Source: an uncultured Pseudohongiella sp. (lineage in GTDB: Bacteria; Pseudomonadota; Gammaproteobacteria; Pseudomonadales; Pseudohongiellaceae). Taken from it: a stretch of 64,000 nt of DNA. Shown piece by piece: positions 37,922 through 45,990 of the stretch (position 1 is its first letter; each line of letters begins with the position of its first letter). Below the pieces are notes generated by a model. That model saw only the letters and a program-made list of their open reading frames with translations, was not told where the DNA came from and made no database searches. The position numbers and the translations under genes were made by a program. Where the stretch lies: NCBI GenBank assembly GCA_902531515.1, contig CACAEJ010000001.1:124001-188000 (forward strand), read 5' to 3'.

Positions 37922-38565
37922 GACATATTTTCCGCTGCTGATAGTTTAGTTTTAGATTCTAATGGTTCAGACTTAGATTCCACATATTCTTGGACCGTAG
38001 CTATGCCTGTGGTCATTGATTCGATGAGACTCTCGAGGTGCTCCCTCGTGTTGACCAGTCCTTTACTTCTCAGGATTCCGTCACCATCAATTAGTACTGC
38101 GAAAGGCAGTTTACTCACTTGATAGTACATCCCGAGCGATTCGGATACAAAGTAAGGATAATTCTCAATGTCCAAGTCACGGATGTAATTTTCATGCTGT
38201 TCAATATTTTCGCCATCGCTTGCGAAAAACAATTTCATATCGTTCAACTCAGCCTTTGCTAATGATTTCGCTGTAGGTACCAACTCTTTGCACACTGGGC
38301 AAGTAGGAGAAATAAATAAGATAAAGGATGCTAGCTTTTCTTGTCTGCTTCCACCTAGTCGGATGGACTCTCCTTGCAGTGACGTAGCTTTTATCTCTTC
38401 GGTAATTTCACCTATTTTCGGCCCGGATGTTGGTTGCAGTGCTCCAGCCGGTGCCACTCTTTCGTGTAATATGCCGACTTGACGTGTGACCGCAAAGAGA
38501 AGGGTTGTCAGTGCAACTACGACTACCCATAAAATCACGTTTGAAATAATCAACGCTTCATTCAC
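37918..38565 (-). CDS. mauD: MauD-like membrane-anchored thioredoxin-fold protein
   Basis: 215 residues: an N-terminal membrane helix (about 5-27), then a periplasmic thioredoxin-like domain with redox motif CPVC (Cys89/Cys92) and a cis-proline loop KLPFAVLID. MauD is needed for light-chain stability and is thought to form or shuffle its many disulfides. Overlaps mauE by 8 bases and mauA by 4, so it is tightly coupled within the operon. Confidence 0.91.
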   Translation of the reverse strand: MNEALIISNVILWVVVVALTTLLFAVTRQVGILHERVAPAGALQPTSGPKIGEITEEIKATSLQGESIRLGGSRQEKLASFILFISPTCPVCKELVPTAKSLAKAELNDMKLFFASDGENIEQHENYIRDLDIENYPYFVSESLGMYYQVSKLPFAVLIDGDGILRSKGLVNTREHLESLIESMTTGIATVQEYVESKSEPLESKTKLSAAENMS

Positions 38566-39121
38566 TGACGTTTCTCCATGAATTAATTGCGTTATTATTT
38601 CGCAGTAATTGGTTGGCCGCCGCGTAAACTAATACGATACATAATAAGCTGAAAAACATACTCAAATAATCCAAGGTGCCAAGAATTCTTGAATTCGCCG
38701 GCAGAATTGATAACAGCATAAGACCGATCAGTGCAAAGTTCCTTATCACTAGCCCGAATGATAAATGGGGATTGGTTCTTTGGTTCAGAAGCTTGTCGAA
38801 TTTGGAAAAACTGCAGCCACAATCTATATAGTCCCTGCCACGAAAAAGATTGATGCTAATGGAAAGAGTATAAATACCTATTAGGGCAGCACTCAAAAGC
38901 GGAATCAAAGCAGACTGTGTTACAAGCCAGCCGACACAAAGTGTAATCTCCGTCATACCGAGTAGCAAAACCGCAACTTTTGTTAGGCTAGTAGGCAGTA
39001 GTCTGTAGTTGTCTATGATGCCTTGGAATTCAGCAAGGTTTGCCAGTTTGTGCATCCCGGCTATTAGGAATAGCAGGCTTGCACTGGCTGAAATCAGATA
39101 TTGAATGACGGGATCTATCAT
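38558..39121 (-). CDS. mauE: MauE/DoxX-like integral membrane protein
   Basis: 187 residues with several hydrophobic helices and the family motif YIDCGCSF with two cysteines near the membrane surface. In methylotrophs MauE works with MauD in maturation of the amine dehydrogenase small subunit, probably passing electrons for disulfide chemistry. Nine bases after mauB and overlapping mauD. Confidence 0.89.
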   Translation of the reverse strand: MIDPVIQYLISASASLLFLIAGMHKLANLAEFQGIIDNYRLLPTSLTKVAVLLLGMTEITLCVGWLVTQSALIPLLSAALIGIYTLSISINLFRGRDYIDCGCSFSKFDKLLNQRTNPHLSFGLVIRNFALIGLMLLSILPANSRILGTLDYLSMFFSLLCIVLVYAAANQLLRNNNAINSWRNVSE

Positions 39122-39130
39122 GTCTATTTT

Positions 39131-40228
39131 CTATAAGTCTTCAAAGGCGGTTGATCCAGGAATTTCGATTGATCGCTCATAACTCAGAGTTATAGCGTTG
39201 TAAACATGCGATCCTCCTTCACTATCGACTATCAGAAGTTTGGGATTGCTTTCCTGCGTTACCAGAACACTATTAGCAGAAGTATCTAATTCAATTTTCC
39301 CGATACGCCGTTTCGAATTTGAGTCTAGCACCCAAATTTCTGTCCCGGGCTCATGATGTGTGTCAATTGGCCCCTCATGCATAGCAACGAAAATTAGACC
39401 GGTCTCATGATGAGCGCTGATGATTTCATTTCGGCCTCCTGGGCGCCAATTTTCTTCACCTTCTAAACGCGGATTCCATCCGTCTTCAATTATTATTTCG
39501 TCATCGTCGGTTGAGGCGTGAAATATAGTCCCTGAATGTGTAATTAAAAACCAGCCAGTGTTGCTAGATGCAACACGGTCAAAAATAGCATCTTCCATCA
39601 CGCTAAAGAAAACGTCGCTGCGTACTCGATTTGCCTCAAAGCCACTAATATCGAGCTGGATCAACTGCAGTGTTCCATCACCACAAACCTGCATAAAATC
39701 GTTCTGAGCAACTGGCATTATTACTGCGCAGCCGGGCGTCGATGCTTCGTGGGCGAAAATTCTGTCTTCCACGTCTACTATGGACACGGAGTGGCCAGGG
39801 TTCATATTAAGTACCGCCAGGTGACGGCCATTGTTCAGCAGGCCCATGTGACTTCGAACCTGCAATCTGGCCATATAATTCGGGATTTCAATCTCTGCGA
39901 TAGGGCTAAGATTTGCATAGTCGTAAATGGCTACGATGTCCGTTCGCTCGCCATAAACACCCCGTGCTAGGTAAGACTCAGCAGCGTAAAATTCCCCTCG
40001 GGGTGGCCAGAAAGTTACAGCTGGAGTGTATCTTGACAGAGACAACATGCCCTTCATTTCACCATCCGTTGCGTCGAAAATGTAGCCACCGTTGCCAGTC
40101 TTACCAATAAACCAATTTTCGCCGCGATCGGGCGTAGTTTCGACACTAATTTCTTCGGGAACAATTTGTGCCACTGCGGAAGGGGCGACCAGTATTAGGA
40201 CTAGAGCCGCTCTAGTTACTAAGCCCAT
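39131..40228 (-). CDS. mauB: Amine dehydrogenase heavy chain
   Basis: 365 residues, signal peptide ending VAPSAVAQ, then a seven-bladed propeller typical of MauB: ENWFIGKTGNGGYIFD, YTPAVTFWP, MGLLNNGRHLAVLNMNPGHSVSIVD, GCAVIMP, and a late HHETGLIFVAMHEG. It forms the scaffold carrying the TTQ light chain. First gene of an operon of six minus-strand genes (mauB-E-D-A, cytochrome c, molybdoenzyme), with AGGAG well spaced before its ATG. It diverges from the sulfur-transporter gene across 217 bases that must hold both promoters. Confidence 0.9.
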   Translation of the reverse strand: MGLVTRAALVLILVAPSAVAQIVPEEISVETTPDRGENWFIGKTGNGGYIFDATDGEMKGMLSLSRYTPAVTFWPPRGEFYAAESYLARGVYGERTDIVAIYDYANLSPIAEIEIPNYMARLQVRSHMGLLNNGRHLAVLNMNPGHSVSIVDVEDRIFAHEASTPGCAVIMPVAQNDFMQVCGDGTLQLIQLDISGFEANRVRSDVFFSVMEDAIFDRVASSNTGWFLITHSGTIFHASTDDDEIIIEDGWNPRLEGEENWRPGGRNEIISAHHETGLIFVAMHEGPIDTHHEPGTEIWVLDSNSKRRIGKIELDTSANSVLVTQESNPKLLIVDSEGGSHVYNAITLSYERSIEIPGSTAFEDL

Positions 40229-40384
40229 TAGATCTTCTCCTTTTCGATTTCTTCTTTCGAGTTTAATGATGATAATCCTTTTCTTTTTCAGTGTATCTCA
40301 AATATCCCCGCGTGGCTTCAAATTCGTCGCTTAAAATTAAACACGGGAGCCTGTGAACATCGACAGATTTTTCATCAATCTATT

Positions 40385-40412
40385 CCTTGATGCTTAGGAA
40401 TCACTTTATACT
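40385..40412 (+). promoter_or_regulatory. Candidate promoter of the YeeE-like gene
   Basis: CCTTGA (40385-40390), 16-base spacer, TATACT (40407-40412), about 33 bases before the ATG at 40446. The -10 is good and the -35 only moderate, so this is tentative. Confidence 0.28.
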
Positions 40413-40445
40413 TGTGAGATATTGAATCAACATGGAGATCGGCGT

Positions 40446-41630
40446 ATGGAATCTAAGTCTGCAAGTACAGTAAATTCGCTTACCGCTTTCACGGGTCCCT
40501 GTATGTTGGCGACGATTCTTCTTTTAAGCGGATTTTTTTCACTTTTCTTAGTGAACTCTTTTGGCTGGCGTCAAGGTGCACTGTTTTCAGTTGGGCTTTC
40601 GGCTGGAGTCATCCTTTACCATGCCGCGTTTGGTTTTACCTCAGCCTGGCGTGAGGTAGTGCGGACCGGGCGAGGCGCTGGTCTGAGAGCTCAGATGATA
40701 ATGCTAGCTCTCACGGTCTTAGTCTTCACTCCGCTGATTGCTCAGGGAGAATTATTCGGTGTTAGTCTGAGGGGCTCCGTAGCTCCTTTAAACTTTTCAG
40801 TGGTCTGTGGCGCGTTTATGTTCGGTCTCGGCATGCAGCTGGGCGGAGGATGCGCATCGGGCACACTCTATACTGCTGGGGGAGGTAATACGCGAATGTT
40901 AATTACCTTGATTGCATTTATAGCCGGTTCGGTTCTAGGAACTTGGCAATGGTCTAGTTGGCAGGACACCATGGGCCTTGCACCTATATCTCTTTCCCAA
41001 AGCTTTGGTCTCGTTGGTGGGATATTCATCAGCTTCGTGATTTTTGCTGGGATTTGGTATGTATCCATTCTGTACGAAAAAAGTCGAAATGAATCCATCA
41101 TCACTGAGCCGCGGAGTGGTTTTTCAGCGCTTCGGGGTCCATGGCCTTTGCTTGCTGGCGCCTTAGCATTGGTTTTTATTCAGGTCGCAACATTGCTGCT
41201 CGCTGGAAGACCGTGGGGTGTAACTTCGGGTTTTGCGCTTTGGGGTGCAAAAGCGGTGGGTAGTATTGGTTTGGATGTTTCAGTATGGCCATACTGGAGC
41301 CGACCAGGGCCCCTAAACTCTCTGAATCAAAGTATCTTCAATGACGTCACTACGATTATGAATTTTGGAATAATTCTTGGCGCGGCGGCAGCTGCTAATT
41401 TGGCTAGAAAATTCTCGCCAGCACTAGCTTTGCCAAAAAAACAGATCATTGCCGCTGTGATAGGTGGTTTATTGTTAGGCTATGGAGCTCGAATAGCCTT
41501 TGGTTGCAATATAGGAGCTTATTTTAGTGGTATTGGTTCCACTAGTTTGCACGGATGGCTTTGGTTTCTATCTGCCTTTGTGGGAAGCATCCTTGGGACT
41601 AAACTTCGTCCTTGGTTTGATCTAAATTAG
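40446..41630 (+). CDS. YeeE/YedE-family sulfur-compound transporter
   Basis: About 394 residues, polytopic inner-membrane protein. Two signature loops with the conserved cysteines are clear: LGGGCASGTLYTAGGGN and FGCNIGAYFSGIGSTSLHGW. Members include the thiosulfate transporter TsuA, where such cysteines relay the sulfur compound. I chose ATG 40446, with GGAG eight bases upstream, over the TTG at 40422. It is the divergent neighbour of the mau/sulfite-oxidase-like operon, which hints at a shared sulfur theme. Confidence 0.87.
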   Translation: MESKSASTVNSLTAFTGPCMLATILLLSGFFSLFLVNSFGWRQGALFSVGLSAGVILYHAAFGFTSAWREVVRTGRGAGLRAQMIMLALTVLVFTPLIAQGELFGVSLRGSVAPLNFSVVCGAFMFGLGMQLGGGCASGTLYTAGGGNTRMLITLIAFIAGSVLGTWQWSSWQDTMGLAPISLSQSFGLVGGIFISFVIFAGIWYVSILYEKSRNESIITEPRSGFSALRGPWPLLAGALALVFIQVATLLLAGRPWGVTSGFALWGAKAVGSIGLDVSVWPYWSRPGPLNSLNQSIFNDVTTIMNFGIILGAAAAANLARKFSPALALPKKQIIAAVIGGLLLGYGARIAFGCNIGAYFSGIGSTSLHGWLWFLSAFVGSILGTKLRPWFDLN

Positions 41631-41696
41631 TTGGTGTCTTAAGAACTAGATCGGTAAACATAACTTTCCGTGAAGACTTAAACAAAGAGGATGAAT

Positions 41697-42764
41697 ATGA
41701 ACGGATCAATATTTAGATGGCTCCCTCTCGCAAGCATTCTGCTCGCCCTGAGTACTTTTGCGCAAGTACCTCAATATGAGCTCGATTTGCAATGGCCGCG
41801 TGTTCCAATGGGTGACAATTGGTTGACTGGTGGGATCGGTGGTATGTGTATTGACCGCCACGACCATGTTTACTTATTGAACCGTCAAAACGTTGTGGAT
41901 GCCGATCTCGATGGAGCTAAATTAGCGCCTCCAGTAATTGAATTGAATCCGAGAGGGGAAGTAGTTAGGGGGTGGGGAGATTCTGATACCTTGGGATCGC
42001 GGCTTCATGACTGTCACGTAGAGCAAGATGGAAGCATTTGGGTAGTTGCTGCTGGCACTGGATACATTCAGAAATATTCTAACGATGGCAGTGAGATGTT
42101 AATGCAAATAGGTCAAACAGGGACATATGACTCTTCAGATGGGTCACGCCAAGGATCTCCTCTGAATTCTGACCGAGCTCAATTCTTTCTTCCAGCAGCA
42201 GTTGATGTAGATAAAGAGACGGGAGATATCTACGTTGCTGATGGCGAGTTGCCGGAGGGTAATTCAAGAATAATTGTCATGAACAGTGAAGGACAATTCT
42301 TAAGACAGTGGTCGATGTTCAGAACAAATTCAGATCAAGACATAACTCCTTTACCGCACTGCTTACGACTGTCTAACGATGGATTAGTTTATGTTTGTGA
42401 CCGCCAAGCAGATCGGATTCAGGTATTTGACAGAGACGGTAATTTTCTACGAAACATTTTTGTGCAATTTTCGGCCGTATCTCCGACATTGGGTAGAAGC
42501 AGCGGCAGAAGGGGTTCGGCGGTAGTTTTAGCTTTCTCTCCGGACGAGGAGCAGGAATTCATGTTTGTGGTTAATCAAAATAGCGTAATGATTGATGTAC
42601 TAGAGCGAAAGTCGGGGCGTGTTGTAACAAACTTAGGTAATGGGCCGGGGCGTTACAGAGGCCAGTTTACTTTGCCGCATGGTATTGGAGTAGATTCTCA
42701 AGGAAATATTTACATAGCTGAGCAAGAAGGAAGACGTGTGCAGCGGTATAATTTGATGAACTAA
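41697..42764 (+). CDS. Exported NHL-repeat beta-propeller protein
   Basis: About 355 residues: signal peptide (MNGSIFRWLPLASILLALSTFAQ) then six NHL-like blades (GGMCIDRHDHVYLLNR, FFLPAAVDVDKETGDIYVADG, LPHCLRLSNDGLVYVCDRQADRIQVFDRDGNF, LPHGIGVDSQGNIYIAEQEGRRVQRY), resembling the peptidylglycine alpha-amidating lyase propeller. The bacterial relatives have no established substrate. AGAGG touches the ATG at 41691 but sits 6 bases from the one at 41697, so the latter is preferred. 60 bases after the YeeE-like gene and probably cotranscribed. Confidence 0.8.
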   Translation: MNGSIFRWLPLASILLALSTFAQVPQYELDLQWPRVPMGDNWLTGGIGGMCIDRHDHVYLLNRQNVVDADLDGAKLAPPVIELNPRGEVVRGWGDSDTLGSRLHDCHVEQDGSIWVVAAGTGYIQKYSNDGSEMLMQIGQTGTYDSSDGSRQGSPLNSDRAQFFLPAAVDVDKETGDIYVADGELPEGNSRIIVMNSEGQFLRQWSMFRTNSDQDITPLPHCLRLSNDGLVYVCDRQADRIQVFDRDGNFLRNIFVQFSAVSPTLGRSSGRRGSAVVLAFSPDEEQEFMFVVNQNSVMIDVLERKSGRVVTNLGNGPGRYRGQFTLPHGIGVDSQGNIYIAEQEGRRVQRYNLMN

Positions 42765-42768
42765 CTTG

Positions 42769-43977
42769 TCAAGTCGATAAGAATTTCTCCAGCTCATCAT
42801 CTTTGTAACCTGCCTCACGCAGAATTTCTTCAGTATGCTCTCCTAGTTTTGGGGCAGCACTTGGCTCGCGCTTGTCACTACCGCTGACATCGAACGGGCT
42901 ACTAATCGTCTTCATTGGCCCGTACTCTGGGTGATTAAAGGGTACAATTACTCCGTTCTCTATCTTCTGAGGGTCTGCAGCAGCCTCTTCATAAGTGAAC
43001 ACCTTTGAATGAGGAATGTCATATCTGGTAAGTCGCTCGAGCCAGAAGCCCATGTCTTCTTCCAGGAAGGCTTCACTGATTTCTTTAATTAGAAGGGGCA
43101 TATTTTCAATGCGCTGTTCTTGTGTTGAAAAGCGGTGATCAGTAATGAACTCCTCTCTTCTTAGTGCTTCGCAAAGCGAGTTCCAGTCACGCGGCGCATT
43201 CACAAGCGTTAATTTCAGTAGCAAATTATCTCTGGTCGTATAGTTTAAAGAGCTAAAGTTATATGTCTTATCGCGAGGCCTCTTCTCTCGAAATTCAGCA
43301 TTAGATAGTTGGGCTTGGAGCATTACTGAGTTTGACCATGCTCCGTTGGCGAGCAAGGAGGTAGTTACTTTGCAGCCTTCTCCAGTTCTCTGACGCTTAT
43401 AAAGCCCGCTCATTATCGAAGCAAACAGAGTCATTCCACTGGGGTGATCTCCAGCGCCAAAAGGGAAGTTATGAAGCCATCCCTCATAAGGGAAAATGTG
43501 ATTTTCGAACGCAGATCGGGTCCAATAACATATGGTGTCATAGCCAGGCTTATCTTTCTCAGCGCCTTTTTCACCATACCCAGTTGCAAGCGCATAAATA
43601 AGCTTAGGGTTAATGACACTCATAGACTCATAATCAATCTTTAGTCTGGAAATTGCGTCCAATCGGTAGTTTGTGATGAATACGTCAGCGTCCTTTACCA
43701 ATTTGCAAAGAGCCTCATGTGCATCACCGCTCTTCAGGTCGAGAACTAAACTTCGCTTGTTACGATTGGTCATCTGAAAAGCATAAGGGATTTCTGAAAT
43801 TGGCAATCCCGGTATTTTGTGCCAATTACGGTTCAGATCTCCTGTTACTGGAGGTTCGATTTTTATAACGTCGGCGCCGAAGTCACTTAAGACTACTCCC
43901 GCTGCTGGTCCAAAAACCATGGTCGTGAGTTCTAATACTTTAATGCCTTCAAGGAGGGTTGAGTTGTTTTCGGACAT
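42769..43977 (-). CDS. CaiB/BaiF-family protein, catalytic Asp not found
   Basis: 402 residues with the class III CoA-transferase fold: ELTTMVFGPAAGVVLSDFGADVIKIEPP, NRNKRSLVLDLKSGDA and the C-terminal LGEHTEEILREAGY. At the usual catalytic Asp the sequence is GEGCKVTTSLLANGAWSN, with Ala/Asn where Asp is expected. Some family branches lack this Asp, so it may act without the covalent aspartyl-CoA step, or be non-catalytic. It ends 4 bases beyond the NHL gene (convergent) and diverges from the enoyl-CoA hydratase gene. Confidence 0.82.
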   Translation of the reverse strand: MSENNSTLLEGIKVLELTTMVFGPAAGVVLSDFGADVIKIEPPVTGDLNRNWHKIPGLPISEIPYAFQMTNRNKRSLVLDLKSGDAHEALCKLVKDADVFITNYRLDAISRLKIDYESMSVINPKLIYALATGYGEKGAEKDKPGYDTICYWTRSAFENHIFPYEGWLHNFPFGAGDHPSGMTLFASIMSGLYKRQRTGEGCKVTTSLLANGAWSNSVMLQAQLSNAEFREKRPRDKTYNFSSLNYTTRDNLLLKLTLVNAPRDWNSLCEALRREEFITDHRFSTQEQRIENMPLLIKEISEAFLEEDMGFWLERLTRYDIPHSKVFTYEEAAADPQKIENGVIVPFNHPEYGPMKTISSPFDVSGSDKREPSAAPKLGEHTEEILREAGYKDDELEKFLST

Positions 43978-44140
43978 ATACTTAATATGCTTGCAGCTTA
44001 ATATCTAATCCAGTTAAAAAGGTGGGAGAGTATAGTTGATTGGTATAAGTATAAAAACTCTTATCTGAAATCCAATTTTTCAGCTATGCTATTTTTGGGT
44101 GGCTAGCCCAACGCTTTCATATACAGTAGAGGAGTATTTA

Positions 44141-44920
44141 ATGACCGAATTTTGTAAGGTTAGCAAATCAAATCGCATACTGACCGTCACTATTAACCGC
44201 CCAGAGCGTTTAAATGCTTTACATCCGCCGGCGAATCTTGAATTAGCAGAAGTTTTTAACGAATATGCCAGCGATGATGAATTATGGGTTGCAATAATCA
44301 CCGGGGAGGGGCGCGCGTTTAGCGCAGGGAATGATTTACGTTGGCAAGCTGAAGGAAATGTAAGACCATCCATGCCTCTCGGTTTTGCGGGACTGACTTC
44401 CAGATTCGACCTTGTAAAACCAGTTATTGCCGCTGTAAACGGCGTTGCAATGGGTGGTGGTTTTGAAATTGCACTCGCTTGCGATTTAATTATTGCTTCA
44501 GAAAAAGCTGTTTTCGCATTACCGGAACCCAAAGTAGGTTTGGCTGCTCTCGCAGGCGGACTTAATCGGCTACCACAGCATATCGGCGTTAAACGTGCAC
44601 TGGGAATGATACTAACTGGGAGACACGTGCCTGCCCGAGAAGGAGAGCATTTGGGATTCGTCAACGAAGTGGTTGATGATGGAAAAGCTCTGGAGCGAGC
44701 TCATGAAGTGGCAGAGGAGATTTTAGCCTGCTCGCCTCTATCAGTAAGAGCGAGTAAAGATGCAGTATACAGATCTCTTGATTTTGCCTCCTTAGAAGAT
44801 TCAATGAAGGGCATGCGAGAGGAATACGCGGCAGTGAGACAAATGATCGAAAGTGAGGATTTCATTGAGGGACCAAAAGCCTTCGCGGAGAAAAGACCGC
44901 CAAATTGGAAGGGCCGTTAA
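44141..44920 (+). CDS. Enoyl-CoA hydratase/isomerase family protein
   Basis: About 259 residues of crotonase fold. Oxyanion loops FSAGNDLRW and AAVNGVAMGGGFEIALACD, with Glu109 and Glu129 (in ALPEPKVGL) matching the two catalytic glutamates of classical hydratase. ATG 44141 is chosen because GAGGAG lies just upstream; the frame is open further back to 44099. Its TAA shares one base with the ATG of the next gene. Likely acts on a CoA thioester from the neighbouring CoA-transferase or ligase; substrate unknown. Confidence 0.9.
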   Translation: MTEFCKVSKSNRILTVTINRPERLNALHPPANLELAEVFNEYASDDELWVAIITGEGRAFSAGNDLRWQAEGNVRPSMPLGFAGLTSRFDLVKPVIAAVNGVAMGGGFEIALACDLIIASEKAVFALPEPKVGLAALAGGLNRLPQHIGVKRALGMILTGRHVPAREGEHLGFVNEVVDDGKALERAHEVAEEILACSPLSVRASKDAVYRSLDFASLEDSMKGMREEYAAVRQMIESEDFIEGPKAFAEKRPPNWKGR

Positions 44921-45540
44921 TGAAGCTATATCACTGCAAAAATTCGAGGTCGGTTCGCCCTATGTGGGCACTAGAAGAGCTTGGGTTATCATACGATCTT
45001 GTTGTGATGCCATTTCCTCCCCGGTCTGAATACAAGGGTTATCTGGACATTAATCCTTTAGGCACCGTTCCCACCTTCATCGACGGCGATACAGCAATGA
45101 CGGAGTCAACGGGTATTTGCCAATATTTAGTTGAGAAATACTCATCCAATGGATTGGGCTTGGACAAAAAAGACCCCGAATACGGGGCTTATCTGAATTG
45201 GTTATACAGGTCCGATGCAACCTTCACGTTCCCTTTGGCAATAGTTCTTCGTTACACTCGATTAGAGCCAGAGGAGCGGAGAAATCCTGAGGTTGCTAAA
45301 GACTACGCTATTTGGTTCCATTCTCGGTTGAGATCTGTTGAGACGGCTTTAGAAGGCAAAGAATTTTTGGTGGCAGGACGATTTACCATTGCGGACATTG
45401 TGGTTGGTTACGCCCTTCAGTTTGGTGATCGGCTTGGACTTAGCGATCGTTACAAAACTAACTGTAAACGTTATTTAGCGAGCCTGTATGAAAGACCTGC
45501 CTACAAATCTATGCTTGCAAAAAGTGGTGTGACGAATTGA
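44920..45540 (+). CDS. Glutathione S-transferase family protein
   Basis: 206 residues: thioredoxin-like N-terminal half (MKLYHCKNSRSVRPMWALEELG, NPLGTVPTFIDGD, MTESTGICQYL) and an all-helical C-terminal half with FTIADIVVGYAL. The Ser in NSRS is the probable glutathione-activating residue. The start overlaps the preceding stop (TAATG) and has GGAAGGG upstream, so it is translationally coupled to the hydratase. Substrate unknown. Confidence 0.9.
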   Translation: MKLYHCKNSRSVRPMWALEELGLSYDLVVMPFPPRSEYKGYLDINPLGTVPTFIDGDTAMTESTGICQYLVEKYSSNGLGLDKKDPEYGAYLNWLYRSDATFTFPLAIVLRYTRLEPEERRNPEVAKDYAIWFHSRLRSVETALEGKEFLVAGRFTIADIVVGYALQFGDRLGLSDRYKTNCKRYLASLYERPAYKSMLAKSGVTN

Positions 45541-45588
45541 AGATATTTAGGACGGGACTAATTTCTATATTGGCGGATTTTCTTTTTC

Positions 45589-45897
45589 ATGATTATCGAG
45601 CACTCTATGTCTAAATCAGTTGGCTTCGCCAAACGCTTATGCTGGGGACTTGCATTGGGAACAATGTTCATCAAATGTCAAACAACCGATACGCCCTTTC
45701 GTAAGATGACAGATGAAGAACTTATATCCTATAACTCGACTGTTCCCCTTGAGCAGAACGTAATTTGTTTTAGGGATCTTAGGACGGACAGCCACATTAA
45801 AAAGACTCGCTGCATGACAGTCATGGATATCCTAACCGAAGCAGAATCCAATGCCCGCATGGTTGACGCGTTGAATATCGGACCCCAACTTTTTTAG
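45589..45897 (+). CDS. Hypothetical small, probably exported protein
   Basis: 102 residues, not recognised. A hydrophobic stretch (FAKRLCWGLALGTMFIKC) near the N-terminus could be a signal peptide; a Cys follows but the lipobox is poor. The rest is polar with three further Cys (VICFRDL, TRCMTVMDI) and the repeated pattern of a short secreted domain. ATG 45607 would give a tidier signal than 45589. It sits between the GST and PQQ-dehydrogenase genes on the same strand. Confidence 0.55.
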   Translation: MIIEHSMSKSVGFAKRLCWGLALGTMFIKCQTTDTPFRKMTDEELISYNSTVPLEQNVICFRDLRTDSHIKKTRCMTVMDILTEAESNARMVDALNIGPQLF

Positions 45898-45990
45898 AAA
45901 AATAGATGAGTTGTTTCGGAGGTATAATAGGTAGTCGTCTGACCAAAGTTCTGATAGTTTGTGATGGTTGATAAGTAGAATCGAAGTCTT

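Noticed and set aside
44089-44664. Minus-strand open frame of 191 residues
   Set aside because: Antisense shadow of the enoyl-CoA hydratase gene, which has a good ribosome site and all family motifs.
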